From positions 4,402,001 to 4,466,000 of the forward strand of contig OZ246983.1 in NCBI GenBank assembly GCA_965232595.1: a stretch of DNA of 64,000 nucleotides, written 5' to 3'. This DNA is from SZUA-309 sp965232595. GTDB taxonomy: Bacteria; Pseudomonadota; Gammaproteobacteria; Pseudomonadales; Azotimanducaceae. Under the pieces are notes generated by a model, which was not told where the DNA came from, searched no databases, and saw only the letters and a program-made list of their open reading frames with translations. This document shows positions 32,128-40,679 of the stretch, in pieces. Position numbers and translations under genes: made by a program. Within the stretch, counting starts at the first letter, position 1; every line of letters starts with the position of its first letter.

Positions 32128-33825
32128 TCACAGTTCTTTCAGGACCCTGATGCCTCGATCATCGCCACGGTGACGGGCATACCCTCTGCGCCGGGAGCGC
32201 AGCGCTTCGGCCTGGCTGTCCCAGGAACCGCCTCTGACCCCATGGGTGCTGCAACTCTGTCCTTTCATCACCACCGTGCCGTCTTCCACTGCCCCACTGT
32301 ACTCCGGCATGCCGCACTCCAGTACCCACTCGGAGACGTTGCCATGCACATCGTGGAGGCCGAAGAGGTTGGCCGGGAAGCTGCCAACGGGCGCCAGCTC
32401 TGAGAAGCCATCGTCACACTGGAGCACGGCCCACTCCCGGTACACGCGCTTGGTGGAAAGATCGGCCAGATTGGCGAACTCGCAGAGTCGCTCCTCCTCG
32501 TCGCCAAACCAGTAGGCGCTGTCGGTGCCGGCTCGAGCCACGTATTCCCACTCCGCCTCGTTCAGCAGCCGGTACTTGCTGCCGGTCTCCCGCGTGAGCC
32601 AGTCTGCATAGGCTACCGCCTCTGCCCAGTTCACGTAGCGGACGGGGTGGTCCCCGGCTTCCTCAGCGAGCCGGTCGTCCAACTCTGCGCCGGTTGCGGC
32701 GGCAAACGTCCTGTACTCGCCGACGCTGATCTCGTTGACGGAAACGGCGAACGGCTGCGACAGGGTGCGGGTGGTGGCCGGCGTCATGCTCGGCGGGCCG
32801 CCCGGCTTGCCCATCAGGAAGCTGCCCGCCGGGATCACGACCATCTGCGGGCCGCTGCCGGCACTGGCCAGATCGTCTCTGAAGGTTGTGCCCGCGGTCA
32901 CCTGCACCTGCTCGAGCGCGAAGGAAACACGCGCACCTGAGGTGGTCAGGTTGATGGAACGAAACGCGGTCCGGTAGCCGAGCGCGCGGGCGCTGATTTC
33001 CACCTCGCCAATCGGCAGGCTCATGCCGGGCTTGTAGGTCACCCGTTCCTTGCCGGCCGCGCCGGATTCCTTGTCGTAGGCCAGGGTGACGCTGGCATCA
33101 GCCGGCTGAACCTGCACCTCAACGCGTCCTCTCGCCCGGCGCAGCTGAACCTGAGTGCGATTGTCACCGTACTGAACGTAGTAGCGAACCCGCTGAGTTT
33201 CGTAACCGGGACGCGTCACCTCGATCAGCTGCTCGCCGATGGGCACCCGCATGCCGCGCACGTAGTCACGCTCGAGTTCCGGCAACCGAACCCGGGCATC
33301 GGCAGGAGTCACCGCCACCACCAGCGAGCCGTGCGGATCCATGTCCAGCGACAGGTTGGCGCTGATCGTGTCGTCGGCGAGCACGATCAGCTGCTGCTCT
33401 TCGACCCGCCGCTCCTCCAGCCCCATGCGAACGGTGACCGGTCCCGAGGTGGTCAGCACTTCCATCGGCGTGACCCCCGCCTGCCGGACCCCATCCAGCT
33501 CCACCCAGGCCCCGATCGGGTTGGAGAGCAACGACAGGCGACCGGTGCCGCTCTTCAGAACCACGCTGCGCGATACCCGATCACCTCTGCCGACCTCCAG
33601 ATCGACGATCTCTGTACGGTAGTGGCTGTGCTCGAAAGCTATCCGGTGCCGACCCGGCTCCAGGGCCGTCACCAGCGGGGTCAGGCCGATCCCACGACCG
33701 TCCACCCTGACCACCGCACCGGCCGGTTCGGAGTCGAAGGTCGCCTCGATGCGCCAGGCCTGATAGCCGAGGTAGCTGCCGAGAACCAGCAGCAGGGCGA
33801 GACCGATTGAGAGCCCGCGCTTCAG
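32128..33825 (-). CDS. PEGA-repeat protein with C-terminal SUMF1/formylglycine-enzyme-like domain
   Basis: This protein of about 565 residues has an N-terminal signal anchor (LSIGLALLLVLGSYLGYQAW). Three to four PEGA-type repeats follow (residues 30-330; for example FDSEPAGAVVRVDGRGIGLTP, and TYKPGMSLPIGEVEISARALGY). The C-terminal FGE-sulfatase domain (about 335-565) has AGSFLMGKPGG, YVNWAEAVAYADWL, YRLLNEAEWEYVARAG, VHGNVSEWVLE and VRGGSWDS. SUMF1-like domains in bacteria often bind or modify rather than oxidise sulfatases; the FGE copper cysteine pair is not evident here. The only start that keeps the anchor is a CTG at 33825 overlapping the upstream TGA (CTGA). It is coupled to the cyclase gene. 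Confidence 0.8.
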   Translation of the reverse strand: MKRGLSIGLALLLVLGSYLGYQAWRIEATFDSEPAGAVVRVDGRGIGLTPLVTALEPGRHRIAFEHSHYRTEIVDLEVGRGDRVSRSVVLKSGTGRLSLLSNPIGAWVELDGVRQAGVTPMEVLTTSGPVTVRMGLEERRVEEQQLIVLADDTISANLSLDMDPHGSLVVAVTPADARVRLPELERDYVRGMRVPIGEQLIEVTRPGYETQRVRYYVQYGDNRTQVQLRRARGRVEVQVQPADASVTLAYDKESGAAGKERVTYKPGMSLPIGEVEISARALGYRTAFRSINLTTSGARVSFALEQVQVTAGTTFRDDLASAGSGPQMVVIPAGSFLMGKPGGPPSMTPATTRTLSQPFAVSVNEISVGEYRTFAAATGAELDDRLAEEAGDHPVRYVNWAEAVAYADWLTRETGSKYRLLNEAEWEYVARAGTDSAYWFGDEEERLCEFANLADLSTKRVYREWAVLQCDDGFSELAPVGSFPANLFGLHDVHGNVSEWVLECGMPEYSGAVEDGTVVMKGQSCSTHGVRGGSWDSQAEALRSRRRGYARHRGDDRGIRVLKEL

Positions 33826-34628
33826 GCGCCGGCCCCGGCAGCCTGGTCCATGATGGCTACGGCCCGGGTCCAGCCTGCCGAAGCGCCGCGGATCTTCATG
33901 GGAAAACAGGCAACCTGAAAGCCGAAGCCCGGCACTGCCTCCAGATTGTGCAGCTTCTCCAGATGGCAGTAGCCGATGTGACGGCCTGCCTTGTGCCCTT
34001 CCCAGATCAGGCTGGCGTCCTGAGTTTCGGCGTACTTCTCTGCCGTGTGCGAGAACGGCGCATCCCAGGACCAGGCATCGGTGCCGGTAACCCGGACCCC
34101 TCTCTCGAGCAGGTACATGGTGGCCTCGTAGCCCATCCCGCAACCCGTGTGCACGTAGTTGTCCTGGCCGTAGGCGGCACCCGCGGCGGTGTTGACCAGC
34201 ACGATGTCCAGCGGCTTGAGCTCGTAATCGATCCGCGAAAGCTCCGCCGCAACATCGTCGGCGGTCACCACGTAGCCGTCCTCGAAGTGCCGGAAGTCGA
34301 GCTTCACGCCCGGATTGAAGCACCACTCCAGCGGCACCTCGTCGATGGTGATGGCGCGTTCCGAACCGGTCGTCTGCTCGTTCATCGTCGAGTGGAAGTG
34401 ATAAGGCGCATCGAGATGGGTGCCGTTGTGGGTCGACAGCTTCACCCGCTCCACCGCCCAACCCTCACCGTCCGGCAGGTCCTCGGGCTCAAGCCCGGGA
34501 AAGAACGCGGTCACCTGCTCCGGCGTGTCCTGATGGTTGAAGTAGGTGATCTCCGGCTTCATCCCCGGCGGGTCCGAGATCACATCGTTCTCGAGGAAGA
34601 TAGACAGGTCGATGATTCTGGCAGCCAT
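33822..34628 (-). CDS. Cyclase family protein (kynurenine formamidase-like fold)
   Basis: This 268-residue metal-dependent hydrolase has the cyclase (PF04199) signature HNGTHLDAPYHF near residue 63, which supplies His and Asp ligands. The later GCGMGYEATMYLLERGVRVTGTDAWSWDAPF segment is also family-typical. Relatives include KynB, isatin hydrolase and polyketide-cyclase-like amidohydrolases. A link to tryptophan breakdown is not supported by neighbours. It stands upstream of the PEGA/SUMF1 gene and its TGA overlaps that gene's CTG start. Confidence 0.9.
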   Translation of the reverse strand: MAARIIDLSIFLENDVISDPPGMKPEITYFNHQDTPEQVTAFFPGLEPEDLPDGEGWAVERVKLSTHNGTHLDAPYHFHSTMNEQTTGSERAITIDEVPLEWCFNPGVKLDFRHFEDGYVVTADDVAAELSRIDYELKPLDIVLVNTAAGAAYGQDNYVHTGCGMGYEATMYLLERGVRVTGTDAWSWDAPFSHTAEKYAETQDASLIWEGHKAGRHIGYCHLEKLHNLEAVPGFGFQVACFPMKIRGASAGWTRAVAIMDQAAGAGA

Positions 34629-34687
34629 GCTTACCGCTCCGCTCGCTTGAGAGTCGCAGTCTACCGCTTCGACCGGAAGGCAGGGCA

Positions 34688-34724
34688 GAAAAAAGCCCGC
34701 GCTCCCCGAGAGGAGGCGGGCTTT
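34688..34724 (-). terminator. Intrinsic terminator of the TonB receptor gene
   Basis: Read on the minus strand, AAAGCCCGC, a 15-base loop, and GCGGGCTTT form a 9-base stem followed by a run of T (TTTTTT). It lies 45-80 bases after the stop of the TonB-receptor gene at 34769 and before the start of the cyclase gene, so it separates the two transcripts. Confidence 0.85.
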
Positions 34725-34768
34725 GAGATCACACGTCTAACTGATAGACCGATCTATTGATCGATTGA

Positions 34769-37468
34769 TCAGCCTCCCGTGTCGTAAGAAACCCGGAGGT
34801 AGTACTGACGGCCGATACCGTTGTGGTACTCCTGCGGGTAGAAGGGCCAGCTGTCGGTTTCGTCAGCCTTCGGTCCTTCGTTGGTCACGTTGTTGACGCC
34901 AGCTTGGACGCGCAGCTTGTCGTTGGTCCAGTAGCCAGAGAGATTGGCCGTGGTCCAGGAGCCGATCGTCAGCTTACGGGTCGTCGTGGCCGGATCGTAC
35001 AGCTCGTTGTTCAAACCGTTCATCGAGTCGATGTGGTTGATGAACAGCGTCGCGCCCCACTGACCCAGGGTCCAGTTGGTCGTGAAGTTCACGCGCCACT
35101 CCGGCACGCGGCTGTCTTCGATCACGTCAGTAACCGGGTCCAGCACGGTGAACTGCTCTTCCCACTTGAGCATGTAGGTGCCCTTCAGTCGGAAGTCCCA
35201 GAAACCGGCACGGGACGTATCCAGGCCGTAGCCCAGCGAGAAGTCTATGCCTTCCGTTTCCACGAAGGTCAGGTTCTGAGCCGTCGCGTTCACGAGCACA
35301 ACTTCCTGGTTCGCCGGGTTCCGGGTGATCAGGTCCCCGTACTCATCCGGGTTGTTGACGATGGTCTGGGCGGTCAGCGTGTTGACGATGTCCTCGATCT
35401 CCACGTGCCAGAAGTCCAGAGAGCCGTCGAAGCCGGCAACCTGGAAAACGGCGCCGATGTTCCAGTTCTCGCCCTTCTCAGCTGCGAGATCAGGGTTCGG
35501 ACCGAGCAGGACGTCCGTGAAGACCTCGCCGCGGCAGGCCGCGATGGTGTCGTCACCGATGGTGCCGCCCTGGAACTCACAGGCGACCGGGTCGGTTACC
35601 TGAGAGAAGGCCTGAGTCGGGTTACCGTATACGCGCTGCAGATCAGGCGCCCGGAAGGTCTCGGCCCAGTTGAAGCGGAGCATCAGCTCGTCGATCGGGC
35701 GCCACTGCAGGCCGATCAGCGGAGCGACGTTGTCGCCGAAGTCGCTGTAATCGTCATAACGCAGCGCTGCCTGCAGCTCGAGGGACTCGAGCAGCGGGAA
35801 CAGCATCTCGCCGTAGACAGCAGTGTAGTCCCGCTCACCCTCACCGGAGGATCCACCGGTAGCGAGGATGTTGCCGTTGATGGACTCGGTGTCGGCAGTG
35901 TTTACGAACCACTCGCGAGCGGTTTCAACACCGGCCGCGAAGCCAACGCCACCAGCGGGCATCTCGAACAGGGTCGGGTTGGAGAAAGTCAGGCTGAACT
36001 GGTTAACGCTGGAGGTTGCACGCTGCGTGGGTACGTAGCGGGCTGCTTCCACTTCTTCGTCCGTCATGATGTCGAAAGAAGAACGACCAGCGGCACCAGA
36101 GGTCAGGAACTCGAAGTAGGTCCTGGCGCTGGCGTAGCCACCGCGGTTGGTGTTCAGCTCGGTGCGCATGAACGACCAGTCGGCGTCGTACGACCAGTTG
36201 TTGCCGAACTCACCGCGCAGACCGTTGAGAATGGCGTAGTTGTCGACGTTAATCTCGCTGGTCCGGTTGCCGAACTCGATCATCCGACGGGTGTAGTAGT
36301 AGCCACCGTCGGCCAGCGCGGCGAAGTCACCACCAAAGGCCGTCGCCTGCGGGAAACGCGCGGTTTCACCGGTGCGATCGGACAGGCCGGTTACGAAGCC
36401 CGGATCCGCGTTGAAGTTCTCATCGAGGCCAACAAAGAAGCTGAACTCATCAACCGGCATCGGCTCGATGGCGGTGTTCGTCTGGCTCTTCGTGTAGTCG
36501 ACGCGACCGTAGTACTCAACTGCCTCGGAGAAGGCGTAGTTCCACTTGGTCATGAGCGAGGTGCGCTCACGCTCCGGGAACAGGTCCCGACGGGCAGAGC
36601 GGTTGAAGCCGCAGAGATCGAACGGCAGCGTGTCCCAGGGCTGCAGGCCACGCTCGGAGCACTCATCTGGTGCCAGCGAGCGGAGGATGCTGCCGGAGAA
36701 CGTACGCAGGGAGATACCGTAGGAGCTGTAGCTGCCCAGGCCGCCGAACGCCAGGTCGGAGCCGAGGTCGTCGAAGTTGTTACGCTGACGCGCCTTCAGA
36801 CGTTCCTGGGACTCGTGCTCGACGAGGAACAGAATGTTGCGGTCTTCATCACCAGCACCAACCATGACGTTGATGTTGCCGGTTTCCATGCCGCCCTTGT
36901 CGGTATCGCTGTAGCGAACGTCGACGTTGACGCCGTTGTAGTAGTCCTTGGTGATGATGTTCACCACACCACCCATCGCGTCAGAGCCGTAGATGGCCGA
37001 TGCACCGGTGGTCAGCACCTCGATACGCTCGATGGCTGCCAGCGGGATGTTGGCGGTGTCGGAGAAGTTGGTGGTACCACCAGCGGCGATCGGATACTTC
37101 GGCGTGCGCTTGCCATCGATCAGCGTCAGCGTGCGGCCGATGCCCACACCACGAAGATCTACGGCAGAGCCTGCCGGCGTAAAGCCGAAGACCTGCTGCT
37201 GGTCCAGAGAGCCACCAGAGTTCTGAGTGAGGCTAGCCATCACTTCCTGGAAGCTGTTGTAACCTACGTCACGGATCTCGTCAGCGCCGATCACCACGAG
37301 CGGGTTGGCGTTTTCAGCGTCGATGCGCTTGATGCGGGAACCGGTAACTACGATCTCCTCCATCACGCCCTCTTCTGCAAAAGAAGAAGCCGCGGGGAGA
37401 ATGCTCGCTACCAGCGCACACACCAATGCCCACGCGAGCGAAACGCCCGTTGGTTTTTGGTTAGTCAT
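34769..37468 (-). CDS. TonB-dependent receptor (outer-membrane transporter)
   Basis: This 899-residue protein has a Sec signal (residues 1-31, ending LPAASSFA), a TonB box near EEIVVTGSRIKR, a plug domain with NPLVVIGADEIRDVGYNSFQE and LIDGKRTPKYPIAAGG, and a C-terminal 22-strand barrel. The start at 37468 follows an AGGGGTG site. This subtype, with long extracellular loops, is common in Steroidobacter- and Sphingomonas-like genomes and takes up organic compounds rather than only siderophores. Substrate is unknown. It is a single-gene transcript ending at the terminator at 34724. Confidence 0.93.
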   Translation of the reverse strand: MTNQKPTGVSLAWALVCALVASILPAASSFAEEGVMEEIVVTGSRIKRIDAENANPLVVIGADEIRDVGYNSFQEVMASLTQNSGGSLDQQQVFGFTPAGSAVDLRGVGIGRTLTLIDGKRTPKYPIAAGGTTNFSDTANIPLAAIERIEVLTTGASAIYGSDAMGGVVNIITKDYYNGVNVDVRYSDTDKGGMETGNINVMVGAGDEDRNILFLVEHESQERLKARQRNNFDDLGSDLAFGGLGSYSSYGISLRTFSGSILRSLAPDECSERGLQPWDTLPFDLCGFNRSARRDLFPERERTSLMTKWNYAFSEAVEYYGRVDYTKSQTNTAIEPMPVDEFSFFVGLDENFNADPGFVTGLSDRTGETARFPQATAFGGDFAALADGGYYYTRRMIEFGNRTSEINVDNYAILNGLRGEFGNNWSYDADWSFMRTELNTNRGGYASARTYFEFLTSGAAGRSSFDIMTDEEVEAARYVPTQRATSSVNQFSLTFSNPTLFEMPAGGVGFAAGVETAREWFVNTADTESINGNILATGGSSGEGERDYTAVYGEMLFPLLESLELQAALRYDDYSDFGDNVAPLIGLQWRPIDELMLRFNWAETFRAPDLQRVYGNPTQAFSQVTDPVACEFQGGTIGDDTIAACRGEVFTDVLLGPNPDLAAEKGENWNIGAVFQVAGFDGSLDFWHVEIEDIVNTLTAQTIVNNPDEYGDLITRNPANQEVVLVNATAQNLTFVETEGIDFSLGYGLDTSRAGFWDFRLKGTYMLKWEEQFTVLDPVTDVIEDSRVPEWRVNFTTNWTLGQWGATLFINHIDSMNGLNNELYDPATTTRKLTIGSWTTANLSGYWTNDKLRVQAGVNNVTNEGPKADETDSWPFYPQEYHNGIGRQYYLRVSYDTGG

Positions 37469-37616
37469 TAGCACCCCTGTGAATACAGTATTTATTACTA
37501 ATTGTTTCCAAGAAGGCCTACCTAATATTTTCATTATGAATTTTTAAGGTATTCCTCCGGCCTGACGGCATGCCAGGCCTTTGCGGGGCGCATGATACCC
37601 CCATTAATTGCGGATA

Positions 37617-37635
37617 TGGTCCCAATACGGGACCA
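37617..37635. promoter_or_regulatory. Candidate operator: TGGTCCC-AATAC-GGGACCA palindrome
   Basis: This is a perfect 7-base inverted repeat with a 5-base centre, about 150 bases upstream of the TonB-receptor start in an AT-rich 248-base intergenic stretch. It is followed by A-runs on the plus strand and no T-run in the direction of the flanking genes, so it is not a terminator. It resembles GntR/FadR-type TGGTxxxACCA sites with a longer spacer. Confidence 0.35.
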
Positions 37636-37716
37636 AAAACAGTACCTTTTTAGACGTAATTGTTATTAGAAGTTACGAAAGTATTACAGCCCAGAGTGGG
37701 CATCCGGCCGCGGAGG

Positions 37717-38409
37717 TCAGCCGATCAGTCGAATGCGCTCAGGGTAGGCGTCCGCGACGGCGGCGGTCGGCCGACCCGAGCGGTAGTCGAAGTCACAGCA
37801 CTGGCCGCCAAGGGCGATGGTAGCGGTCCTTTTCAGCCCCTGCTGCTGGGCATCGCTCATCACGTCGTCGGTGGCACACATATAAGGCACCAGGTCCATG
37901 GCGTCGTGCTGGCCGAACAGGTGGCAGATGCCGCAGCGGCTCATTTCCATGGCCCAGTGCCCGGCAGCCTCGTCTACCCAGCGCACGTCGAACACGAACG
38001 CCCCTGTTTGTCCGACAGCCTGCGAGCGTTCGCCGGCGGCAATCAGGTTCTCCACCGACTTTTTCAGCGCCGCGGTCTGCTCTTCGGGCGTTGCGGTGGA
38101 AGGCCTGGCGGCGGCGCTGACCGCCTCATCGAGCGCTTTCAGCATCCGCGCGCCGAAGGCATGCGCATCCACGCCCGACTCGCGCAGTGCCAGATAAAGG
38201 CAGAGCAGCGCCGCACAGGTGTTGAGCGAGAACGCCATCGGATGATCCGGCTCCTCCGCGTAAACGAGCGTCGGGCCCATTTCCAGGTACCGCGCTCTGC
38301 CGGCCGCGATTACGCCGTCCACGTCATCGGTCAGATCCGTCAGCCAGGAACGGTAGTAACCCTCGGACCTGGCGAATTTCTCGGCAAAAATTTCGGTATT
38401 TCCGCTCAT
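37717..38409 (-). CDS. L-2-amino-thiazoline-4-carboxylate (ATC) hydrolase-like protein
   Basis: This 230-residue cytoplasmic protein has an N-terminal all-alpha half and a C-terminal half with the ATC_hydrolase (PF14196) pattern: WAMEMSRCGICHLFGQHDAMDL, then LVPYMCATDD, then LKRTATIALGGQCCDFDYR. Conserved Cys residues at the MSRCGIC, YMCATDD and GGQCCDF positions are candidate metal or catalytic residues. In Pseudomonas, ATC hydrolase opens the thiazoline ring on the way to L-cysteine, but most family members have no known substrate. An AGGAGGGAGAG site precedes the ATG. Confidence 0.75.
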   Translation of the reverse strand: MSGNTEIFAEKFARSEGYYRSWLTDLTDDVDGVIAAGRARYLEMGPTLVYAEEPDHPMAFSLNTCAALLCLYLALRESGVDAHAFGARMLKALDEAVSAAARPSTATPEEQTAALKKSVENLIAAGERSQAVGQTGAFVFDVRWVDEAAGHWAMEMSRCGICHLFGQHDAMDLVPYMCATDDVMSDAQQQGLKRTATIALGGQCCDFDYRSGRPTAAVADAYPERIRLIG

Positions 38410-38502
38410 CTCTCCCTCCTGAACCTGTGCCAGGCGCTACCGCCCGGCTTGCCGGTTTCTTAGACTACTCCTAAGCAGGCGGAACAGCACCGTATCGAAG
38501 GC

Positions 38503-39138
38503 ATGGCAACCGGGCACAAGCAGGCGCGTTGGAACGAACGCTACGCGGCGAAGGAACTGGTCTGGTCGGCTGGTCCGAACGCGCTGGTCGCCGCGGAGCT
38601 GGCAGATCTGCCGCCGGGCCGGGCGCTGGATGCCGCCTGCGGAGAAGGCCGGAACGGCCTCTGGCTGGCAGAGCTAGGCTGGCAGGTGACCGCTGTGGAT
38701 TTCTCCGAGGTCGCCATCGACAAGGCCCGGCAGATTGCTGAGCGCCGGGGGCTCGTAGTCGACTGGCGCGTTGCCGACCTGTCTGCAGAGCCGCTGCCGG
38801 AAGGTGCTTTCGACCTGGTCGTCGTGCTTTATCTACACACCGACCCTGCGGAACGAAGCCGCTGGCTGCCGCGCCTGGTAAGGAGCGTGGCGCCGGGTGG
38901 CACCTTCTTCTACGCCGGTCATGATCCGGCCAACATCGAGCATGGCTTCGGCGGCCCGCAGGATCCGGACCTGTTGCCGTCTGCCGCTGAGATCTGCAGA
39001 GCGTTGCCCGACTTCGAGATCATCCGTGCGGATGTGGTCGAGCGTGCCGTCACGGCGGACCCTGGTCACGGCCGGGAAACGGACGGGACGGCTCTGGACA
39101 CCTGTGTCCGGGCCGTTGCTCCCGGGCAGGTCAACTGA
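38503..39138 (+). CDS. Class I SAM-dependent methyltransferase
   Basis: This 211-residue Rossmann-fold methyltransferase has Motif I ALDAACGEGRNGLWLAELG. The following VTAVDFSEVAIDKARQIA carries the acidic SAM-ribose ligand, and the motif IV region is FDLVVVLYLHTDPAER. The layout resembles TehB or thiopurine-type small-molecule methyltransferases, but the substrate is unknown. It is alone on the plus strand. Its last 8 bases overlap the end of the acyl-CoA synthetase gene, which is convergent. Confidence 0.88.
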   Translation: MATGHKQARWNERYAAKELVWSAGPNALVAAELADLPPGRALDAACGEGRNGLWLAELGWQVTAVDFSEVAIDKARQIAERRGLVVDWRVADLSAEPLPEGAFDLVVVLYLHTDPAERSRWLPRLVRSVAPGGTFFYAGHDPANIEHGFGGPQDPDLLPSAAEICRALPDFEIIRADVVERAVTADPGHGRETDGTALDTCVRAVAPGQVN

Positions 39139-40651
39139 CCTTAACGTTCTGCCGGAGCTCGAACTTGAGCACTTTGCCGGTGGCGTTGCGCGGCAACTCA
39201 TCCACATAGACGACGTGATTCGGCTGCTTGAAGCGGGCCAGCTGATCCCGACAGTGAGCCAGGATATCCGCCTGGCTGAGCTCGGCACCGTCCTGCAGGG
39301 CCACCACCGCGCAGCCGGTTTCTCCCCAGCGCTCGTCGGGCACCCCGATCACCGCCACCTCGCGGATTTCCTTCAGCTGGTAGAGGACGTTTTCGATCTC
39401 CGCCGGGTAGACGTTCTCACCGCCTGAGATGTACATGTCCTTCAGCCGGTCTTCCACGTAGATGAAGCCGGCAGCGTCTTTAGAGCCGATGTCTCCCGTT
39501 CTCAGCCAGCCATCGGCGAAGGTCTCCGCGTTGGCTTCCGGTCGCCGCCAATAGCCGGGCGTGACCACGGGACCGCGACACCAGATCTCACCGCTCTCCC
39601 CCGGCTCAGCTTCGCTGCCGTCTTCCCGGGCAATCATGATCTGGGTATGCCGAAGCGGTTTGCCGGCGGAGCCGACCATGGCCGGCACGTCGTTCCTGCC
39701 GAGCACGCAGCAGCTGGCCACGTTTTCGGTCATGCCGTAACCCTCCTGGATGACGACGCCGCGTTCGTACCACCAGTTGACCAGGGCCACCGGCACCGCT
39801 TCCGCGCCGGCCAGCATCACCTGGACCCGGGAAAAGTCCGTGTCCGGATTCTTCGGGTGGTCACGCAGGGCGTTGAAGATTGCCGGCACGCCGAGAAAGT
39901 GGGTGATCGCCAGCGCCTCGGAACCGAACGCGTCCAGCGCGGCACCCGGATCGAACGTTCGCATGACAACCGCCGTTCCGCCGTTGAACAGGGCCGGACA
40001 GGTGAACACCTGCAGGCCGCCGATGTGAAACAGCGGCATCACCGCGAAGCTGACCATGTCTTCACCGCAGCGCATGCTGGACGCGGCGTTGAACTGCGCC
40101 CAGAGCATCATGCCGTGCGTAATGATCACGCCTTTCGGCAGGCCGGTGGTGCCGGAGGAGTACATGAGCATGCACTGATCGTCCGGCTCCAGCGACACCA
40201 TCTCGAGAATCGGCTCACGGTCAGCGATGGCGGCTTCAAAGGCGGAATCACCCCCCTGCCCCTCCAGATCGACGAGGTGCGGCACCTCAACCGTCAGCGC
40301 CTCCACCGTAGCCAGGAGTTCCTGGTCATAGATGAGCACGTCCGGCTCGGCATTGCCGATGATGTAGTCGAGCTCAGACGGCGTCAGCCGGAAGTTCAGC
40401 GCCAGGTGCACGGCGCCGATCCGCCAGGTGGCAAAAATGATGTCCAGCGTGTCGATAGAGTTGAGCGCCAGCAGGCCCACGCGGTCGCCGGGCTTGACGC
40501 CGAGCGAGACCAGCCAACTGGCCACCCGGCCAACCCGCTCATGCATGTCCGCGTAGGTCAGCGCCCGATTGCTCGGCAGCTCGATGGTGGCCGTCTTCTC
40601 CGGCAGGTTGTGCGCGTTGTGCGCAATCCAGTCGACGATCATGCCCTGCAT
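39131..40651 (-). CDS. AMP-dependent acyl-CoA synthetase/ligase
   Basis: This 506-residue ANL-superfamily enzyme activates a carboxylic acid to acyl-AMP and then acyl-CoA. Motifs A3 LMYSSGTTGLPKGVIITH, A5 GYGMTENVASC, A7 WLRTGDIGSKDAAG, A8 YVEDRLKDMYISGGENVYP and the catalytic Lys of NATGKVLKFEL are all present. It most resembles medium- or long-chain fatty-acid or aromatic-acid ligases. It follows the MFS gene by 28 bases and ends the aminotransferase-MFS-ligase operon. Confidence 0.93.
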   Translation of the reverse strand: MQGMIVDWIAHNAHNLPEKTATIELPSNRALTYADMHERVGRVASWLVSLGVKPGDRVGLLALNSIDTLDIIFATWRIGAVHLALNFRLTPSELDYIIGNAEPDVLIYDQELLATVEALTVEVPHLVDLEGQGGDSAFEAAIADREPILEMVSLEPDDQCMLMYSSGTTGLPKGVIITHGMMLWAQFNAASSMRCGEDMVSFAVMPLFHIGGLQVFTCPALFNGGTAVVMRTFDPGAALDAFGSEALAITHFLGVPAIFNALRDHPKNPDTDFSRVQVMLAGAEAVPVALVNWWYERGVVIQEGYGMTENVASCCVLGRNDVPAMVGSAGKPLRHTQIMIAREDGSEAEPGESGEIWCRGPVVTPGYWRRPEANAETFADGWLRTGDIGSKDAAGFIYVEDRLKDMYISGGENVYPAEIENVLYQLKEIREVAVIGVPDERWGETGCAVVALQDGAELSQADILAHCRDQLARFKQPNHVVYVDELPRNATGKVLKFELRQNVKVS

Positions 40652-40679
40652 GGGATGCTCCTTTCTTCAGCTGTTCGCA

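Noticed and set aside
33826..34461. Upstream extension of the PEGA/SUMF1 frame to an ATG at 34461
   Set aside because: The extra 212 residues are antisense-free but out-of-phase reading of the cyclase gene, with no family match; the membrane anchor begins near 33825.
34823..37471. An 882-codon open frame on the plus strand antisense to the TonB receptor
   Set aside because: It mirrors the receptor gene in high-GC codon use, has no recognisable family, and lies wholly opposite a well-supported gene with its own ribosome site and terminator.
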